Shown: positions 34,513 through 42,255 of the stretch, piece by piece
How positions within the stretch are numbered: the first letter of the stretch is position 1
Layout: each line of letters opens with the position of its first letter
Source: an uncultured Acetatifactor sp.
GTDB lineage: Bacteria > Bacillota > Clostridia > Lachnospirales > Lachnospiraceae
Length of the DNA stretch: 47,523 bases
Assembly (NCBI GenBank): GCA_947595925.1
Contig: CANQEV010000021.1
Location: forward strand, 1-47,523
Direction: 5' to 3'
The notes under the pieces: generated by a model
What the model was told of the DNA's origin: nothing
What the model saw: only the letters and a program-made list of their open reading frames with translations
Databases searched by the model: none
Program-made: the position numbers and the translations under genes

Positions 34513-35667
34513 ATGCAGGAATGGAACGGAAAATATGCGTCCGTCAAAATTTTCACTGACACTATTGAAGAAAGGGCTTTGTCCCAGATCCGTTTTTTGG
34601 CGGATCACCCGGCGTTTGAAGGGAGCCGGATCCGCATCATGCCGGATGTACATCCGGGGAAGGTTGGCACTATCGGCTTTACAGCTACAGTAAAGGATAC
34701 TGTCATGCCCGCCGTGGTTGGAAACGACATCGGCTGCGGCATGACTCTGGCGCGGTTAAAACAAAAAAGAACAGAATTTCAGAAGCTGGACATGGTGATC
34801 CGGGAGGCAGTGCCCTCCGGGAGCAGCTGCCGCAGAAATCCCCACCGTTTTTATGAACAGACCGACGGCCTGGGAGACCCGAAATTTGATCCCGCCTGGC
34901 TTCGGTGTGGGGAACATGTGGATCTGGACCGAATTGCCAGGAGCCTTGGAACTCTGGGCGGGGGAAATCATTTCATTGAACTGGATCAGGACGAGGAAGG
35001 GGACCTGTATGTGGTCATCCACTCCGGCAGCCGCCATCTGGGAACGGAAGTGATGAATTATTACATGACCGCCGGCCGGAAGGCTCTGAAGGCACAGGGA
35101 AAAGAGGTGCCTTATGAACTGGTGTACCTGGAGGGAACTCTTCTGGCGGATTATCTGCACGATGTAGCGGTGGTATGTGGCTTTGCACAGCTGAACCGGG
35201 AGGCCATCCTGGACGAACTGGTAAAGGGAATGCAGTGGAAGGTCCTGGAGACTGTGTCCTGCGCCCACAACTATATCGATTCGGAGGAAACGGGAACTGA
35301 CGGCAGCGCGATACTTCGGAAAGGCGCCATTTCCGCCAAGGACGGGGAAAGGGTGATCATCCCTATCAACATGCGGGACGGCGTGATTCTGGGAACCGGA
35401 CTTGGCAGTGAGGACTGGAACCGCTCCGCACCCCATGGGGCAGGCAGGGTCTTAAAGAGACAGGATGTAAAGACAAATTTCACGGTTTCGCAATACAAAA
35501 AAGAGATGAAAGGGATATATAGCTCCTGTATCGGCAAGGAAACCCTGGATGAATCTCCTATGGCGTACCGGGGAATCTCAGAGATCCGGGATGCAGTCTC
35601 CGAAACCGTCAAAATCGAAAAGATCTTAAAGCCTGTCTACAATTTTAAGGCAGGAGAGGAACGGTAA
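34513..35667 (+). CDS. rtcB: RNA 3'-phosphate ligase RtcB (PrfH-associated, RtcB2 type)
   Basis: 384 residues from ATG 34513 (AGAGAGG upstream); the TTG at 34489 lies in the terminator. RtcB joins 2',3'-cyclic phosphate or 3'-phosphate ends to 5'-OH RNA ends using GTP and Mn. Motifs: MPDVHPGKVGTIGFT, VVGNDIGCGMTLAR (metal Cys/Asp), GTLGGGNHFIEL, VVIHSGSRHLG, CAHNYIDSEE and the guanylylated-histidine block SAPHGAGRVLKR. The prfH gene 37 bp downstream marks this as the RtcB2 branch, described as re-ligating 16S rRNA cut in the decoding centre by ribotoxins. Intact. Confidence 0.93.
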   Translation: MQEWNGKYASVKIFTDTIEERALSQIRFLADHPAFEGSRIRIMPDVHPGKVGTIGFTATVKDTVMPAVVGNDIGCGMTLARLKQKRTEFQKLDMVIREAVPSGSSCRRNPHRFYEQTDGLGDPKFDPAWLRCGEHVDLDRIARSLGTLGGGNHFIELDQDEEGDLYVVIHSGSRHLGTEVMNYYMTAGRKALKAQGKEVPYELVYLEGTLLADYLHDVAVVCGFAQLNREAILDELVKGMQWKVLETVSCAHNYIDSEETGTDGSAILRKGAISAKDGERVIIPINMRDGVILGTGLGSEDWNRSAPHGAGRVLKRQDVKTNFTVSQYKKEMKGIYSSCIGKETLDESPMAYRGISEIRDAVSETVKIEKILKPVYNFKAGEER

Positions 35668-35704
35668 CGGGCTGCGGCAAAAAAAGAAAGGAAAAGAGAA
35701 ATAT

Positions 35705-36304
35705 ATGATCATACAGATAAGCTCCGGTCAGGGACCGGCAGAATGTGAACTGGCAGTGGGAAAACTTTTTGAATCCTTAAGGAAAGAGTTTCCCGACATA
35801 GAACTGCTTTCCAGCCATGCGACACGCTATTCCAGGGAAGGGTGCTTCTCTTCCATCCTGTTTTACACGGAATGTGATTTATCCGGCCTGGAGGGGACGA
35901 TTCTCTGGATCTGTAAAAGTCCGTACCGCCCTGAGCATAAGCGGAAGAACTGGTTTGTGGATGTCAGCGTAATCCCGGAAGCGGAACCTGCCGTCAACGA
36001 TTCGGAGATCCGCTTTGAGCGCTTCCATTGCGGCGGCAAGGGCGGCCAGAATGTGAACAAGGTGGAAACCGGGGTGCGGCTGACCCATATCGCCACCGGG
36101 ATCAGCGTCACCTCCACAACGGAGAGAAGTCAGTACCAGAACCGCAGAAACGCCCTGGTGAAGCTGAACGCCGTCCTGCAGCAGCGGCAAAGCCAGGGAA
36201 AGAAAAAACAATCCGAACAGGCATGGCGGGAACACACGCAGATCGTCCGCGGAAATCCGGTCAGGACTTATGTGGGGATGGAGTTTCGGAGGGATCCGGT
36301 CTAA
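35705..36304 (+). CDS. prfH: Peptide chain release factor H
   Basis: 199 residues, the normal size for PrfH, a codon-independent class-I-like release factor. The start MIIQISSGQGPAECELAV and the segment ILWICKSPYRPEHKRKNWF are PrfH-specific. The catalytic loop FHCGGKGGQNVNKVETGVRL holds the GGQ motif, followed by HIATGISVTSTTERSQ. PrfH lacks the stop-codon-reading domain and hydrolyses peptidyl-tRNA on ribosomes with cleaved 16S rRNA, freeing them for RtcB2 repair. AAAGGAAAAGAG precedes the ATG. It shares the rtcB transcript. Confidence 0.93.
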   Translation: MIIQISSGQGPAECELAVGKLFESLRKEFPDIELLSSHATRYSREGCFSSILFYTECDLSGLEGTILWICKSPYRPEHKRKNWFVDVSVIPEAEPAVNDSEIRFERFHCGGKGGQNVNKVETGVRLTHIATGISVTSTTERSQYQNRRNALVKLNAVLQQRQSQGKKKQSEQAWREHTQIVRGNPVRTYVGMEFRRDPV

Positions 36305-36316
36305 AAACCGGATCCC
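36291..36316. other. Perfect 10-bp hairpin over the prfH stop codon
   Basis: GGGATCCGGT (36291-36300) and ACCGGATCCC (36307-36316) flank the TAA of prfH with a 6-nt loop. No T-run follows on the plus strand, so it is at best an imperfect terminator; it could protect the 3' end. Confidence 0.6.
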
Positions 36317-36377
36317 AAACCATCGTTCCGGGCCAACTATGCGCAAAAGCCTTACTTAAGCCTGCCATTTTATCCTG

Positions 36378-37376
36378 TCAGATCTCCATCATCCGCATCA
36401 GAAATAATATATCGTTCACATGGTCCCCGGTATCGTAAACATACAGGAGTACCCGGACTCCATCCTCCCCCGCGGGAGGGAACAGAAATTCCACCCGGTA
36501 ATTGTGATGATTGGGATCTTCGTACCAACCCGCATATCCCGTAAAAGTACAATAGTCCGCCTTGACCGAAGACATACTGATATCACTGTCAAAAAAAGAA
36601 TAGTCGGGGCGGATGCTCAGCTGATCGTTTCCCAGAATATTTCGGATGATCGCCTTCTGCACCTGGGTGGTCTTGTCAATGTCACCCGGCTTTTCCAAAT
36701 AACTGCTGTCCACATAGAACACAAAAAGGCTCTCCGCCGCCCCCTTGCCGGACAGATTGTTCAGCTTGTACTGATAACCCGGTACATTCGGAAGGGAATG
36801 CTCCACCGTCGTCCAGGCCTCCGGAATATAGTAGACAAAATCCCGATCGCCAATAGTGCGTTCCTTCATGCTGCTCCGGCTTCTGCTGGTGCCATCCAGC
36901 AAATTGTAGGTGTCTGTAGACGCGGGAGAACCCACGGCGGGCTCCACCCGAAGCGCGTCCAGAGTTAAGGAGGCCTCCGGCCAGGTTCGGATAGAAATCT
37001 GTCCGTACACCTTTATCATATTTCCCGACTTCAGGTCTTCCAACCCCTCTATCACTCCATCGCCGCCGCAAAAAAGAGTAATTCCGGACTCTGCTCCCGC
37101 ATCCGCGAGATACAGCCGGGTGTAGTCCGATGTATAGGAAACCAGCTTTCCCCAGACCACATAATTTTTCCCATGAAAGCGCTTCGCCGCCTCCTTCGCA
37201 TCGGAAACATACGCCTTCAAGATCGTTTCGGCCTCTATATTCTGATACAGCACCTTCCTGGAAGCGTCAAGCGTCAGATCGCTTCTGGCATAAGAGACAA
37301 TACTGACGACAGCCAGGAGAGACACTATCAGGAACACAAGTACGCAGCTCTTTTTCCCCGACTTTTTCTCACTCAT
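36378..37376 (-). CDS. Membrane-anchored protein with OB-fold-like domain
   Basis: 332 residues. An N-terminal anchor (VLVFLIVSLLAVVSIVSYA) is followed by a stretch of about 100 residues, AYVSDAKEAAKRFHGKNYVV then GKLVSYTSD...RLYLAD, and SGNMIKVYGQIS, in the pattern of tRNA_anti-like OB-fold domains (a 'gK.v.v.G.v' beta barrel used outside the cell). The C-terminal half (about residues 165-332) is a beta-rich domain with VYYIPEAWTTVEHSLP and ending DHVNDILFLMRMMEI. It is last of the six-gene operon and overlaps the upstream gene by 8 nt. Role unknown; an extracellular partner of the ExbBD-like motor is inferred. Confidence 0.6.
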   Translation of the reverse strand: MSEKKSGKKSCVLVFLIVSLLAVVSIVSYARSDLTLDASRKVLYQNIEAETILKAYVSDAKEAAKRFHGKNYVVWGKLVSYTSDYTRLYLADAGAESGITLFCGGDGVIEGLEDLKSGNMIKVYGQISIRTWPEASLTLDALRVEPAVGSPASTDTYNLLDGTSRSRSSMKERTIGDRDFVYYIPEAWTTVEHSLPNVPGYQYKLNNLSGKGAAESLFVFYVDSSYLEKPGDIDKTTQVQKAIIRNILGNDQLSIRPDYSFFDSDISMSSVKADYCTFTGYAGWYEDPNHHNYRVEFLFPPAGEDGVRVLLYVYDTGDHVNDILFLMRMMEI

Positions 37377-37866
37377 CCTCCGCTTCCTCCATACTGCCCA
37401 AAGTCTTCATCGCAATACGCGAGTCATCCTGCACCGTCTCCTGCAGGTTTTTCAGCACACATTTGTAGGCGTGGGCCTCCGCATAATAGTCTTGCAGGAT
37501 CACCTTTCCGTCACCGATCTTTTTCAGGATTTCCTCCATCCCCTCAACCTCATCGGAAGCCCTGTCGTAAGAGTATGTTTTTCCCTGGCAGATCACGCTC
37601 TTATCGCACACAATAATGGAAAGTTTCCTCTCTGTAGAGGGAGTGCCCTGACTGCCGTCCCCGTTCTGATTTCCCTCCGAAGGATCCACAAGGCTCCCCT
37701 GGTTCTCGCTGCCGGGCTGTCCCAGCTCTCCGCCAGCCAAAAGCTCATCCAGGTTGATCAGCGGCTCCCCGTTCTGAGTCTTGATCTCCACGGTGGCAAA
37801 GATCCAGCCCGCCAGCAGGAAGAAACACAATATGCAGATTCCCATGAGCATTTTTCTATGTGTCAT
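37369..37866 (-). CDS. Membrane-anchored protein with ExbD-like extracellular domain (1)
   Basis: 165 residues from ATG 37866. One N-terminal helix (MGICILCFFLLAGWIFATV), an acidic S/G/Q/N-rich spacer (residues about 40-78), then about 85 residues of the form LSIIVCDKSVICQGKTYSYD, EGMEEILKKIGDGKVILQDY and AYKCVLKNLQETVQ. This is the strand-strand-helix-strand-helix order of the ExbD/TolR periplasmic domain ('i.v....i.lng....L...l....v.i.aD....y..vv..l'). The motor aspartate helix of true ExbD proteins is absent. It resembles the next gene upstream. Start by hydropathy; the upstream site (GAAGGGGATA) is weak. Function unknown. Confidence 0.55.
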   Translation of the reverse strand: MTHRKMLMGICILCFFLLAGWIFATVEIKTQNGEPLINLDELLAGGELGQPGSENQGSLVDPSEGNQNGDGSQGTPSTERKLSIIVCDKSVICQGKTYSYDRASDEVEGMEEILKKIGDGKVILQDYYAEAHAYKCVLKNLQETVQDDSRIAMKTLGSMEEAEDE

Positions 37867-37940
37867 GTCGCCGTGGTATCCCCTTCCCGTGCCAGAGCAC
37901 AATTATTCTGCCTTAAAACACAGTTTCTCTCCTGATAGGG

Positions 37941-38441
37941 TCAGCCCCCGTTTTCCTCTGAAGCCGCATAAGGGATCCCGTTCTGCTCCAGCAGTTCCAT
38001 AACAAAACGAAACGCGGAGGACAGGGCGTAATTGTCTCTCAGGATTACTTGACTGCTGCCGTCCCACTGTTTTTTCAGGAACTCCTCGCACCCGGCATAC
38101 TCCTTCTCCTGCCGGAACACGACGCCGTTGATATCGATCTCGCCGCCGGAGACTGTGATGATCACGCCATCCGGGACCTGGTCCCCGCTTACGCCGTTTG
38201 CGTAAGACTGTTTATCGTCTGATCCCTCGTTCTCTCCGATTCCGGGATCCTCCAGCAGGGAATTCTCCCCCCTGGGAGCGTACTCCAAAAATGCAGTCAA
38301 CGCGATCACCGCCACAGTGCCCGCGATCAGGATCGTCCGAATCCTTCTGGCGGAACGGCTCTTCGCCGGATATTTAAAACAGCTGCGTATCAGAAACAGC
38401 AGAAATAAGACTCCTATTATGATAATGACCATCGCAGACAT
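37941..38441 (-). CDS. Membrane-anchored protein with ExbD-like extracellular domain (2)
   Basis: 166 residues with two hydrophobic segments (MVIIIIGVLFLLFLI and ILIAGTVAVIALTAFLEY), a charged spacer, and a C-terminal domain: GVIITVSGGEIDINGVVFRQ, CEEFLKKQWDGSSQVILRDN, SSAFRFVMELLEQNGIPYAA. This has the ExbD/TolR C-terminal domain order and matches the domain of the gene that follows it (VILxD-YA--xAFxxVxxxLxx). Again the ion-carrying Asp helix is missing. GAGGTGAGAAG precedes ATG. It starts 4 nt from the ExbD gene's stop. No known family is claimed beyond fold resemblance. Confidence 0.55.
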   Translation of the reverse strand: MSAMVIIIIGVLFLLFLIRSCFKYPAKSRSARRIRTILIAGTVAVIALTAFLEYAPRGENSLLEDPGIGENEGSDDKQSYANGVSGDQVPDGVIITVSGGEIDINGVVFRQEKEYAGCEEFLKKQWDGSSQVILRDNYALSSAFRFVMELLEQNGIPYAASEENGG

Positions 38442-38445
38442 CTTC

Positions 38446-38991
38446 TCACCTCAGATAAATGTTACCGTACTTCTCCGCAAGGTTTTCAAAGACCGCGCGG
38501 ATCGCGACCTCGTCCCGGTACAGGATATCGTCGTCCCCCTTATTCAGAGTCAGGATCACCGGTCTTGCAGCTTCCTCCCCCTCGGAAAGATAACCCTCTA
38601 TACTGGCGCTCAGATACTCCGACAGCTCCTGATAACCGTCGGACGCGCTCTGGGGCGTAATGTGGATGGCATAGGGCTCCTGTCCCGCGGCATCCGTCCC
38701 CGCCATGACCTGGATCGTCCGCTCAGTGAGGGCCTTTTCGGAATAAGCCGCCGTTACGTCAATGAAAAGGACATACTCGTCCGTCTCCTCGTACTTTTCG
38801 ATATGGCTCTCAAAGGCCTGCTGCAGCTGGGATGCCTCCTCCAGCTTCTGAGCCGCGTCCTCCGTCATCTGCTGCGCCTCCCTGGCATGCAGCTGCTGAT
38901 TACACATCACCAACAGGAGCACGATAAAAATGACGTCCAACAGCGAGGTCAGGTCGATCACGATATCCTGTTTTTGAAATAGCTTCCTCAT
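38446..38991 (-). CDS. ExbD/TolR-like stator protein
   Basis: 181 residues. The N-terminal segment DIVIDLTSLLDVIFIVLLLV is a classic ExbD signature, with the ion-carrying Asp at residue 19 of 'LLDV'. A coiled region rich in E/Q (residues about 33-66) follows, then an ExbD-type extracellular domain (EYVLFIDVTAAYSEKALTER ... RPVILTLNKGDDDILYRDEV ... FENLAEKYGNIYL). ExbD/TolR/MotB-class proteins couple ion flow to work with an ExbB/MotA pentamer. The start overlaps the ExbB-like gene by 4 nt. ExbBD is typical of Gram-negative cells, so its presence here is notable. Confidence 0.8.
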   Translation of the reverse strand: MRKLFQKQDIVIDLTSLLDVIFIVLLLVMCNQQLHAREAQQMTEDAAQKLEEASQLQQAFESHIEKYEETDEYVLFIDVTAAYSEKALTERTIQVMAGTDAAGQEPYAIHITPQSASDGYQELSEYLSASIEGYLSEGEEAARPVILTLNKGDDDILYRDEVAIRAVFENLAEKYGNIYLR

Positions 38992-39560
38992 GACGTCTGC
39001 TCCCCGTCCACCAGCTTGAATTTATCCACAAGGTCCTGGCGATATCTCTCATAATCCATATACTTCACTTCGATATCGCTGACTTTCTTTGAGACGGAAA
39101 CCGCCATCCAGTATTTCAGCACCACCGTACAGAGCAGGGCCAGGCAGGTGGAACTCAGCGCCAGGCCGATGGAAGCGGTCATCTCCTCGATCCCCTCCGC
39201 CTGCACCTGGAGCATCAGTCCCAGCACCGTACCAAGGATCCCCAGGGACGGAAAGATCGGGATCAACTGGGACACCGTGCCGTACTCCACACAGGTCTGA
39301 TCGTATTTCTGGCGGAGATCATTGATCTTTTTTGCGTCTATAGTGGTATCCGTTATCACCGTCATGTTTACGTTCTTATCCATGTCGCGCTTCACGTTCT
39401 TTCCGTCGTAGAGCCGCGAGATTTCCTTTTCGTTCTGCTCCAGCTCCTTCTGCACACGAAGGATCTTGCTGACCACGTAAGCCGTTATCCCGATGATAAA
39501 GAGATTGATGATCACGCTGACCGGATCTCCGAAAAACATTTTAAACACATTCAGCAGCAT
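38988..39560 (-). CDS. MotA/TolQ/ExbB-like channel protein
   Basis: 190 residues, short for the family, with three hydrophobic helices: SVIINLFIIGITAYVVSKIL (10-29), QLIPIFPSLGILGTVLGLML (about 96-115) and IGLALSSTCLALLCTVVLKY. The middle one has the family core 'P.lGllGTV.Gl' of PF01618. Between helix 1 and 2 is a cytoplasmic stretch of about 65 residues; the C-terminal 25 residues are charged. With the ExbD-like protein it should form a 5:2 ion-driven rotary unit. AAGGAAGAAG precedes ATG. It lies 19 bp after the AIM24 gene. Confidence 0.82.
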   Translation of the reverse strand: MLLNVFKMFFGDPVSVIINLFIIGITAYVVSKILRVQKELEQNEKEISRLYDGKNVKRDMDKNVNMTVITDTTIDAKKINDLRQKYDQTCVEYGTVSQLIPIFPSLGILGTVLGLMLQVQAEGIEEMTASIGLALSSTCLALLCTVVLKYWMAVSVSKKVSDIEVKYMDYERYRQDLVDKFKLVDGEQTS

Positions 39561-39579
39561 CTTCTTCCTTTGCCTCCCG

Positions 39580-40365
39580 CTATTTTTTGATCATTCGGAC
39601 TTTCTTCTCGTCCACCGGAGCGATCAATACCTTTCCGGTCCCCCGGTAGACATTCACAAAACCTTCCCCGGAAGCCATGGAGCCCACCAGGGTCTTTGTG
39701 GTCCGCTCCACCGTAAACTTTAAGGTATCCGACCAGGCCACCGCCATGCTGCCGTCGATCCGCAGCACGTCGTCCGTCAACTCTACCACAATGATCTCTT
39801 CCCGTGGGACCGGACTTTCCAGGGCCACCATGCCCTTTCCCTTCAGCACCGTGTTGAAAAGGCCCTCTCCACCCAGAACAGCCGAGGAAATCGTCGTCCG
39901 CATGACAACGCCCAGTTCCACCGTATCCTCGCAGCCCAGGAACATCCCGTCCTCCAGGACAAGATTCCCGTTCCAATCCGCCAGATCCTCCAGAAAGATA
40001 AACTTATAAGTGGGTTCCAGAAGGATCACGCCGTCACCCGTATATCTCGGCTTGATGACCGTCTCGCCGGTCACCTTCCCTCCCACAAACTTTTTCAGCA
40101 GATCGCCCGCATCCGAGACATTTGTCGCCGCGGCTATATTCCCCATCATGATCTGCATGGCTCCCGCCTGGAGCACCACGCCGGAATTTGAGAGCCGCGC
40201 CGCAAGCTGCCGTTTCCGCACATTCATCCGGGAGGCATAATATACCTTCATCGCCTCCTCCGCGTTGACAGAAATATCCTGCTCATACTCCAGCACGGAA
40301 AAACAGCCCTTGGTATCCGTTATCTTTCTGACGTCACAGTCTGCAAACAGATTTGTACGTATCAT
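39580..40365 (-). CDS. AIM24 family protein
   Basis: 261 residues from ATG 40365 (GGGAGAGAACGG upstream). Family features: KVYYASRMNVRKRQLAARLS, VVLQAGAMQIMMGNI, then the repeated 'G.G' beta strands FIFLEDLADWNGNLVLEDGM, VLGGEGLFNTVLKGKG and the ending GTGKVLIAP. AIM24/TIGR00266 proteins are trimeric beta-prism proteins of unclear function, some linked to membranes or inner mitochondrial organisation. It heads the six-gene operon with the ExbBD-like genes. I am confident of the family, not of the role. Confidence 0.85.
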   Translation of the reverse strand: MIRTNLFADCDVRKITDTKGCFSVLEYEQDISVNAEEAMKVYYASRMNVRKRQLAARLSNSGVVLQAGAMQIMMGNIAAATNVSDAGDLLKKFVGGKVTGETVIKPRYTGDGVILLEPTYKFIFLEDLADWNGNLVLEDGMFLGCEDTVELGVVMRTTISSAVLGGEGLFNTVLKGKGMVALESPVPREEIIVVELTDDVLRIDGSMAVAWSDTLKFTVERTTKTLVGSMASGEGFVNVYRGTGKVLIAPVDEKKVRMIKK

Positions 40366-40496
40366 CCGTTCTCTCCCGTGTTTTATTATCGGAACCGATA
40401 CCGCGTTATTTCCCCGTGACGCCGGCTCCAAAGTTCCCTCGCAGGGACCACGCTGCCGCACCCAGGTTATGACGGTATCTGCCTCATTATGTTTCT

Positions 40497-40525
40497 ATTA
40501 TAAAGCAAAAGCACCTTCTGCGCAA
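40497..40525 (-). promoter_or_regulatory. Sigma-A promoter of the AIM24-ExbBD operon
   Basis: On the minus strand TTGCGC (40520-40525) and TATAAT (40497-40502) with a 17-bp spacer, about 130 bp before the first gene. Confidence 0.7.
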
Positions 40526-40650
40526 TTTCTTTTAAATGACGGTGGAAAATATGCCATGACGGCGGCGCGACCATGCAATCACGGGCGCCAGACCTCTACC
40601 GTCAAGTCCCGGCTAATGGCCGCGCTTCGAGCCTACACAGCTCCAACCAC

Positions 40651-40676
40651 GAAAAACCCCGCAGAACTCTGCGGGG
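40651..40676 (-). terminator. Intrinsic terminator of queF
   Basis: CCCCGCAG / CTGCGGGG (40657-40664, 40669-40676) with a 4-nt loop, then TTTTTC on the minus strand, 24 bp past the queF stop. Confidence 0.9.
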
Positions 40677-40699
40677 CTCCAATACAATACATTTTCACA

Positions 40700-41182
40700 C
40701 TATCGGTTGTCTACCTTTTCGGGGTACAGGTCATGATTCGCCAGCCGTTCCCAGGCCGCCTGCTCCCATCTTGTCCCCGGCTTTCCATAGTTGCAGTAAG
40801 GGTCTATGGAAATCCCTCCCCTGGGAAGAAATTTTCCCCAAACCTCGATATACTTGGGCTCCATCAGCCGGATCAAGTCTTTCATAATGACATTTACCAC
40901 ATCCTCGTGAAAATCTCCGTGATTCCTGAAGGAAAACAGGTACAGCTTCAGCGACTTGCTCTCCACCAGCCGCTGGTCAGGCACATAGGAGATCGTAATC
41001 GTCGCAAAATCCGGCTGTCCGGTAATCGGGCAAAGGCTGGTAAACTCAGGGCAGTTAAATTTCACGAAATAATCGTTCTCCGGATGCTTATTGCTGAAGG
41101 TCTCCAATAGATCAGCGGAATATTCCGAGGCATATTCCGTCTTCTTGCTTCCCAGTTTCGTCAGATCTTCTTTCTCTCTCAT
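40700..41182 (-). CDS. queF: NADPH-dependent 7-cyano-7-deazaguanine reductase
   Basis: 160 residues, the short QueF form. It reduces the nitrile of preQ0 to the amine of preQ1 in queuosine synthesis. Diagnostic: [20 protein letters not shown], with the catalytic Cys in 'SLCP' and Asp in 'QPDFA', then [20 protein letters not shown] and DPYCNYG. GGGATAACG precedes the ATG. It is cotranscribed (4 nt apart) with the transporter gene upstream, which fits preQ0 salvage and reduction. Confidence 0.95.
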   Translation of the reverse strand: MREKEDLTKLGSKKTEYASEYSADLLETFSNKHPENDYFVKFNCPEFTSLCPITGQPDFATITISYVPDQRLVESKSLKLYLFSFRNHGDFHEDVVNVIMKDLIRLMEPKYIEVWGKFLPRGGISIDPYCNYGKPGTRWEQAAWERLANHDLYPEKVDNR

Positions 41183-41186
41183 GGCG

Positions 41187-41867
41187 TTATCCCTTTATCA
41201 AATGATATTTCACATCATAGTCAAATGTGTCGATGTTCTCTTTCTTCTTCAGCCACTTTACGATGGCGTACGTCACCGGCGTAAAGAGGATCTCATAGCA
41301 GACCTTAAACAGGTATTGGTACAGGATCATCTGCAACACCACGGCGTTTTCCATGGTCCCCCAGAAGGAGATCACGATAAAGATCACCGAATCAAAACCC
41401 TCGCCCACCACGGTGGACAGGATCGTCCTCAGCCACAGCTTTCTCCCTTCCGTCTTTACCTTCAGTTTCGAGAGGATCATGGAGTTGGAAAACTCTCCGA
41501 ACAGATACCCCACAAAGGAAGCCAGCGCCACCCGGGGAGTGGTTCCCAGCACCGCCTTGTACGCCTCCTGATTCTCCCAGTATCCCGGATGGGGCAGGGC
41601 TATCGTGATCAGATAAACCGCTACCGCAAAAAAGCTGCACACAAAACCCAGCCAGATGATCGTCCTAGCGTTCCGAAACCCGTAAACCTCCGTAAAGATA
41701 TCCCCAAATATGTAAGTAATGGGAAATAGGATCACTGCGGCCGGCAGCGTGATGCTGCCCGTCAGAGCCCACATCTTACCGGCGATCAGGTTCGATAAAA
41801 GCAGGCAGGTCACATACACCACCGCGATCACCAAAAATAGATTTGATACCTTTGTCTTCTCGTTCAT
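41187..41867 (-). CDS. Queuosine precursor transporter (QPTR/YhhQ family)
   Basis: 226 residues from ATG 41867 (GGAGGTTGTG upstream). Six hydrophobic helices. COG1738/YhhQ markers: [11 protein letters not shown] in helix 1-2, [40 protein letters not shown] and [17 protein letters not shown]. It imports preQ0/preQ1 or related bases. The gene sits directly upstream of queF, and both lie behind a terminator-bearing leader, so expression is probably controlled by a pathway metabolite. Confidence 0.9.
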   Translation of the reverse strand: MNEKTKVSNLFLVIAVVYVTCLLLSNLIAGKMWALTGSITLPAAVILFPITYIFGDIFTEVYGFRNARTIIWLGFVCSFFAVAVYLITIALPHPGYWENQEAYKAVLGTTPRVALASFVGYLFGEFSNSMILSKLKVKTEGRKLWLRTILSTVVGEGFDSVIFIVISFWGTMENAVVLQMILYQYLFKVCYEILFTPVTYAIVKWLKKKENIDTFDYDVKYHLIKG

Positions 41868-41957
41868 CACAACCTCCATTATCCCTAACAATCAGCCAGC
41901 GCCATCCGCAAACCCCGCCGCAGGTTTTTCCGCCTGCCCAAAGCCTTCCCATCCCGC

Positions 41958-41983
41958 AAAAAAGCTCTGCGCAACGCAGAGCT
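41958..41983 (-). terminator. Leader terminator upstream of the QPTR gene
   Basis: AGCTCTGCG / CGCAGAGCT (41963-41971, 41975-41983; 3-nt loop) then six T on the minus strand. It lies about 90 bp before the start codon and downstream of the promoter, as in riboswitch or attenuator control. Confidence 0.85.
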
Positions 41984-42068
41984 GTACCCAATCCAGAGAT
42001 ATGGAGTTACAGTCCTGGTTTTGTTTAACGACAGGAAGGCACAAACGAACTGTCGGTCTGTTTCTGAC
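41984..42068 (-). promoter_or_regulatory. Structured leader RNA, candidate preQ1-type riboswitch
   Basis: On the minus strand: GACAG (42050-42054) can pair with CTGTC (42030-42034), enclosing a loop containing GTTTG, and the following A-rich tail has AAACAAAACC, able to pair with that loop. A stem plus A-rich-tail pseudoknot is the plan of preQ1-I, but the known consensus is not matched. CTGTA/TACAG further on could act as antiterminator. Class unproven. Confidence 0.4.
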
Positions 42069-42074
42069 AGGAAG

Positions 42075-42103
42075 ATTCTAACATATAAGAACTTAAAATG
42101 CAA
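42075..42103 (-). promoter_or_regulatory. Sigma-A promoter of the QPTR-queF operon
   Basis: Minus strand TTGCAT (42098-42103) and TAGAAT (42075-42080), 17-bp spacer. Transcription would start near 42068. Confidence 0.7.
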
Positions 42104-42255
42104 TCCTATTTTTCATGCTTCCCGTATCTGCCAATAAAAATTACACTCTAAGCCCGCATCTTCTCAGCGCGCAAGAAATTGAATGCGGATGCAAGCCCGT
42201 TTCCGGCAGGCAGGATGGCACTGCTTACCGAGCTGCTGCACTGTCCCACCGATTC

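Noticed and set aside
36378..40365. Zorya-type defence system (ZorAB)
   Set aside because: The ExbB-like protein lacks the long cytoplasmic tail of ZorA, the ExbD-like protein is not fused to an OmpA-like domain, and no ZorC, ZorD or ZorE is present.
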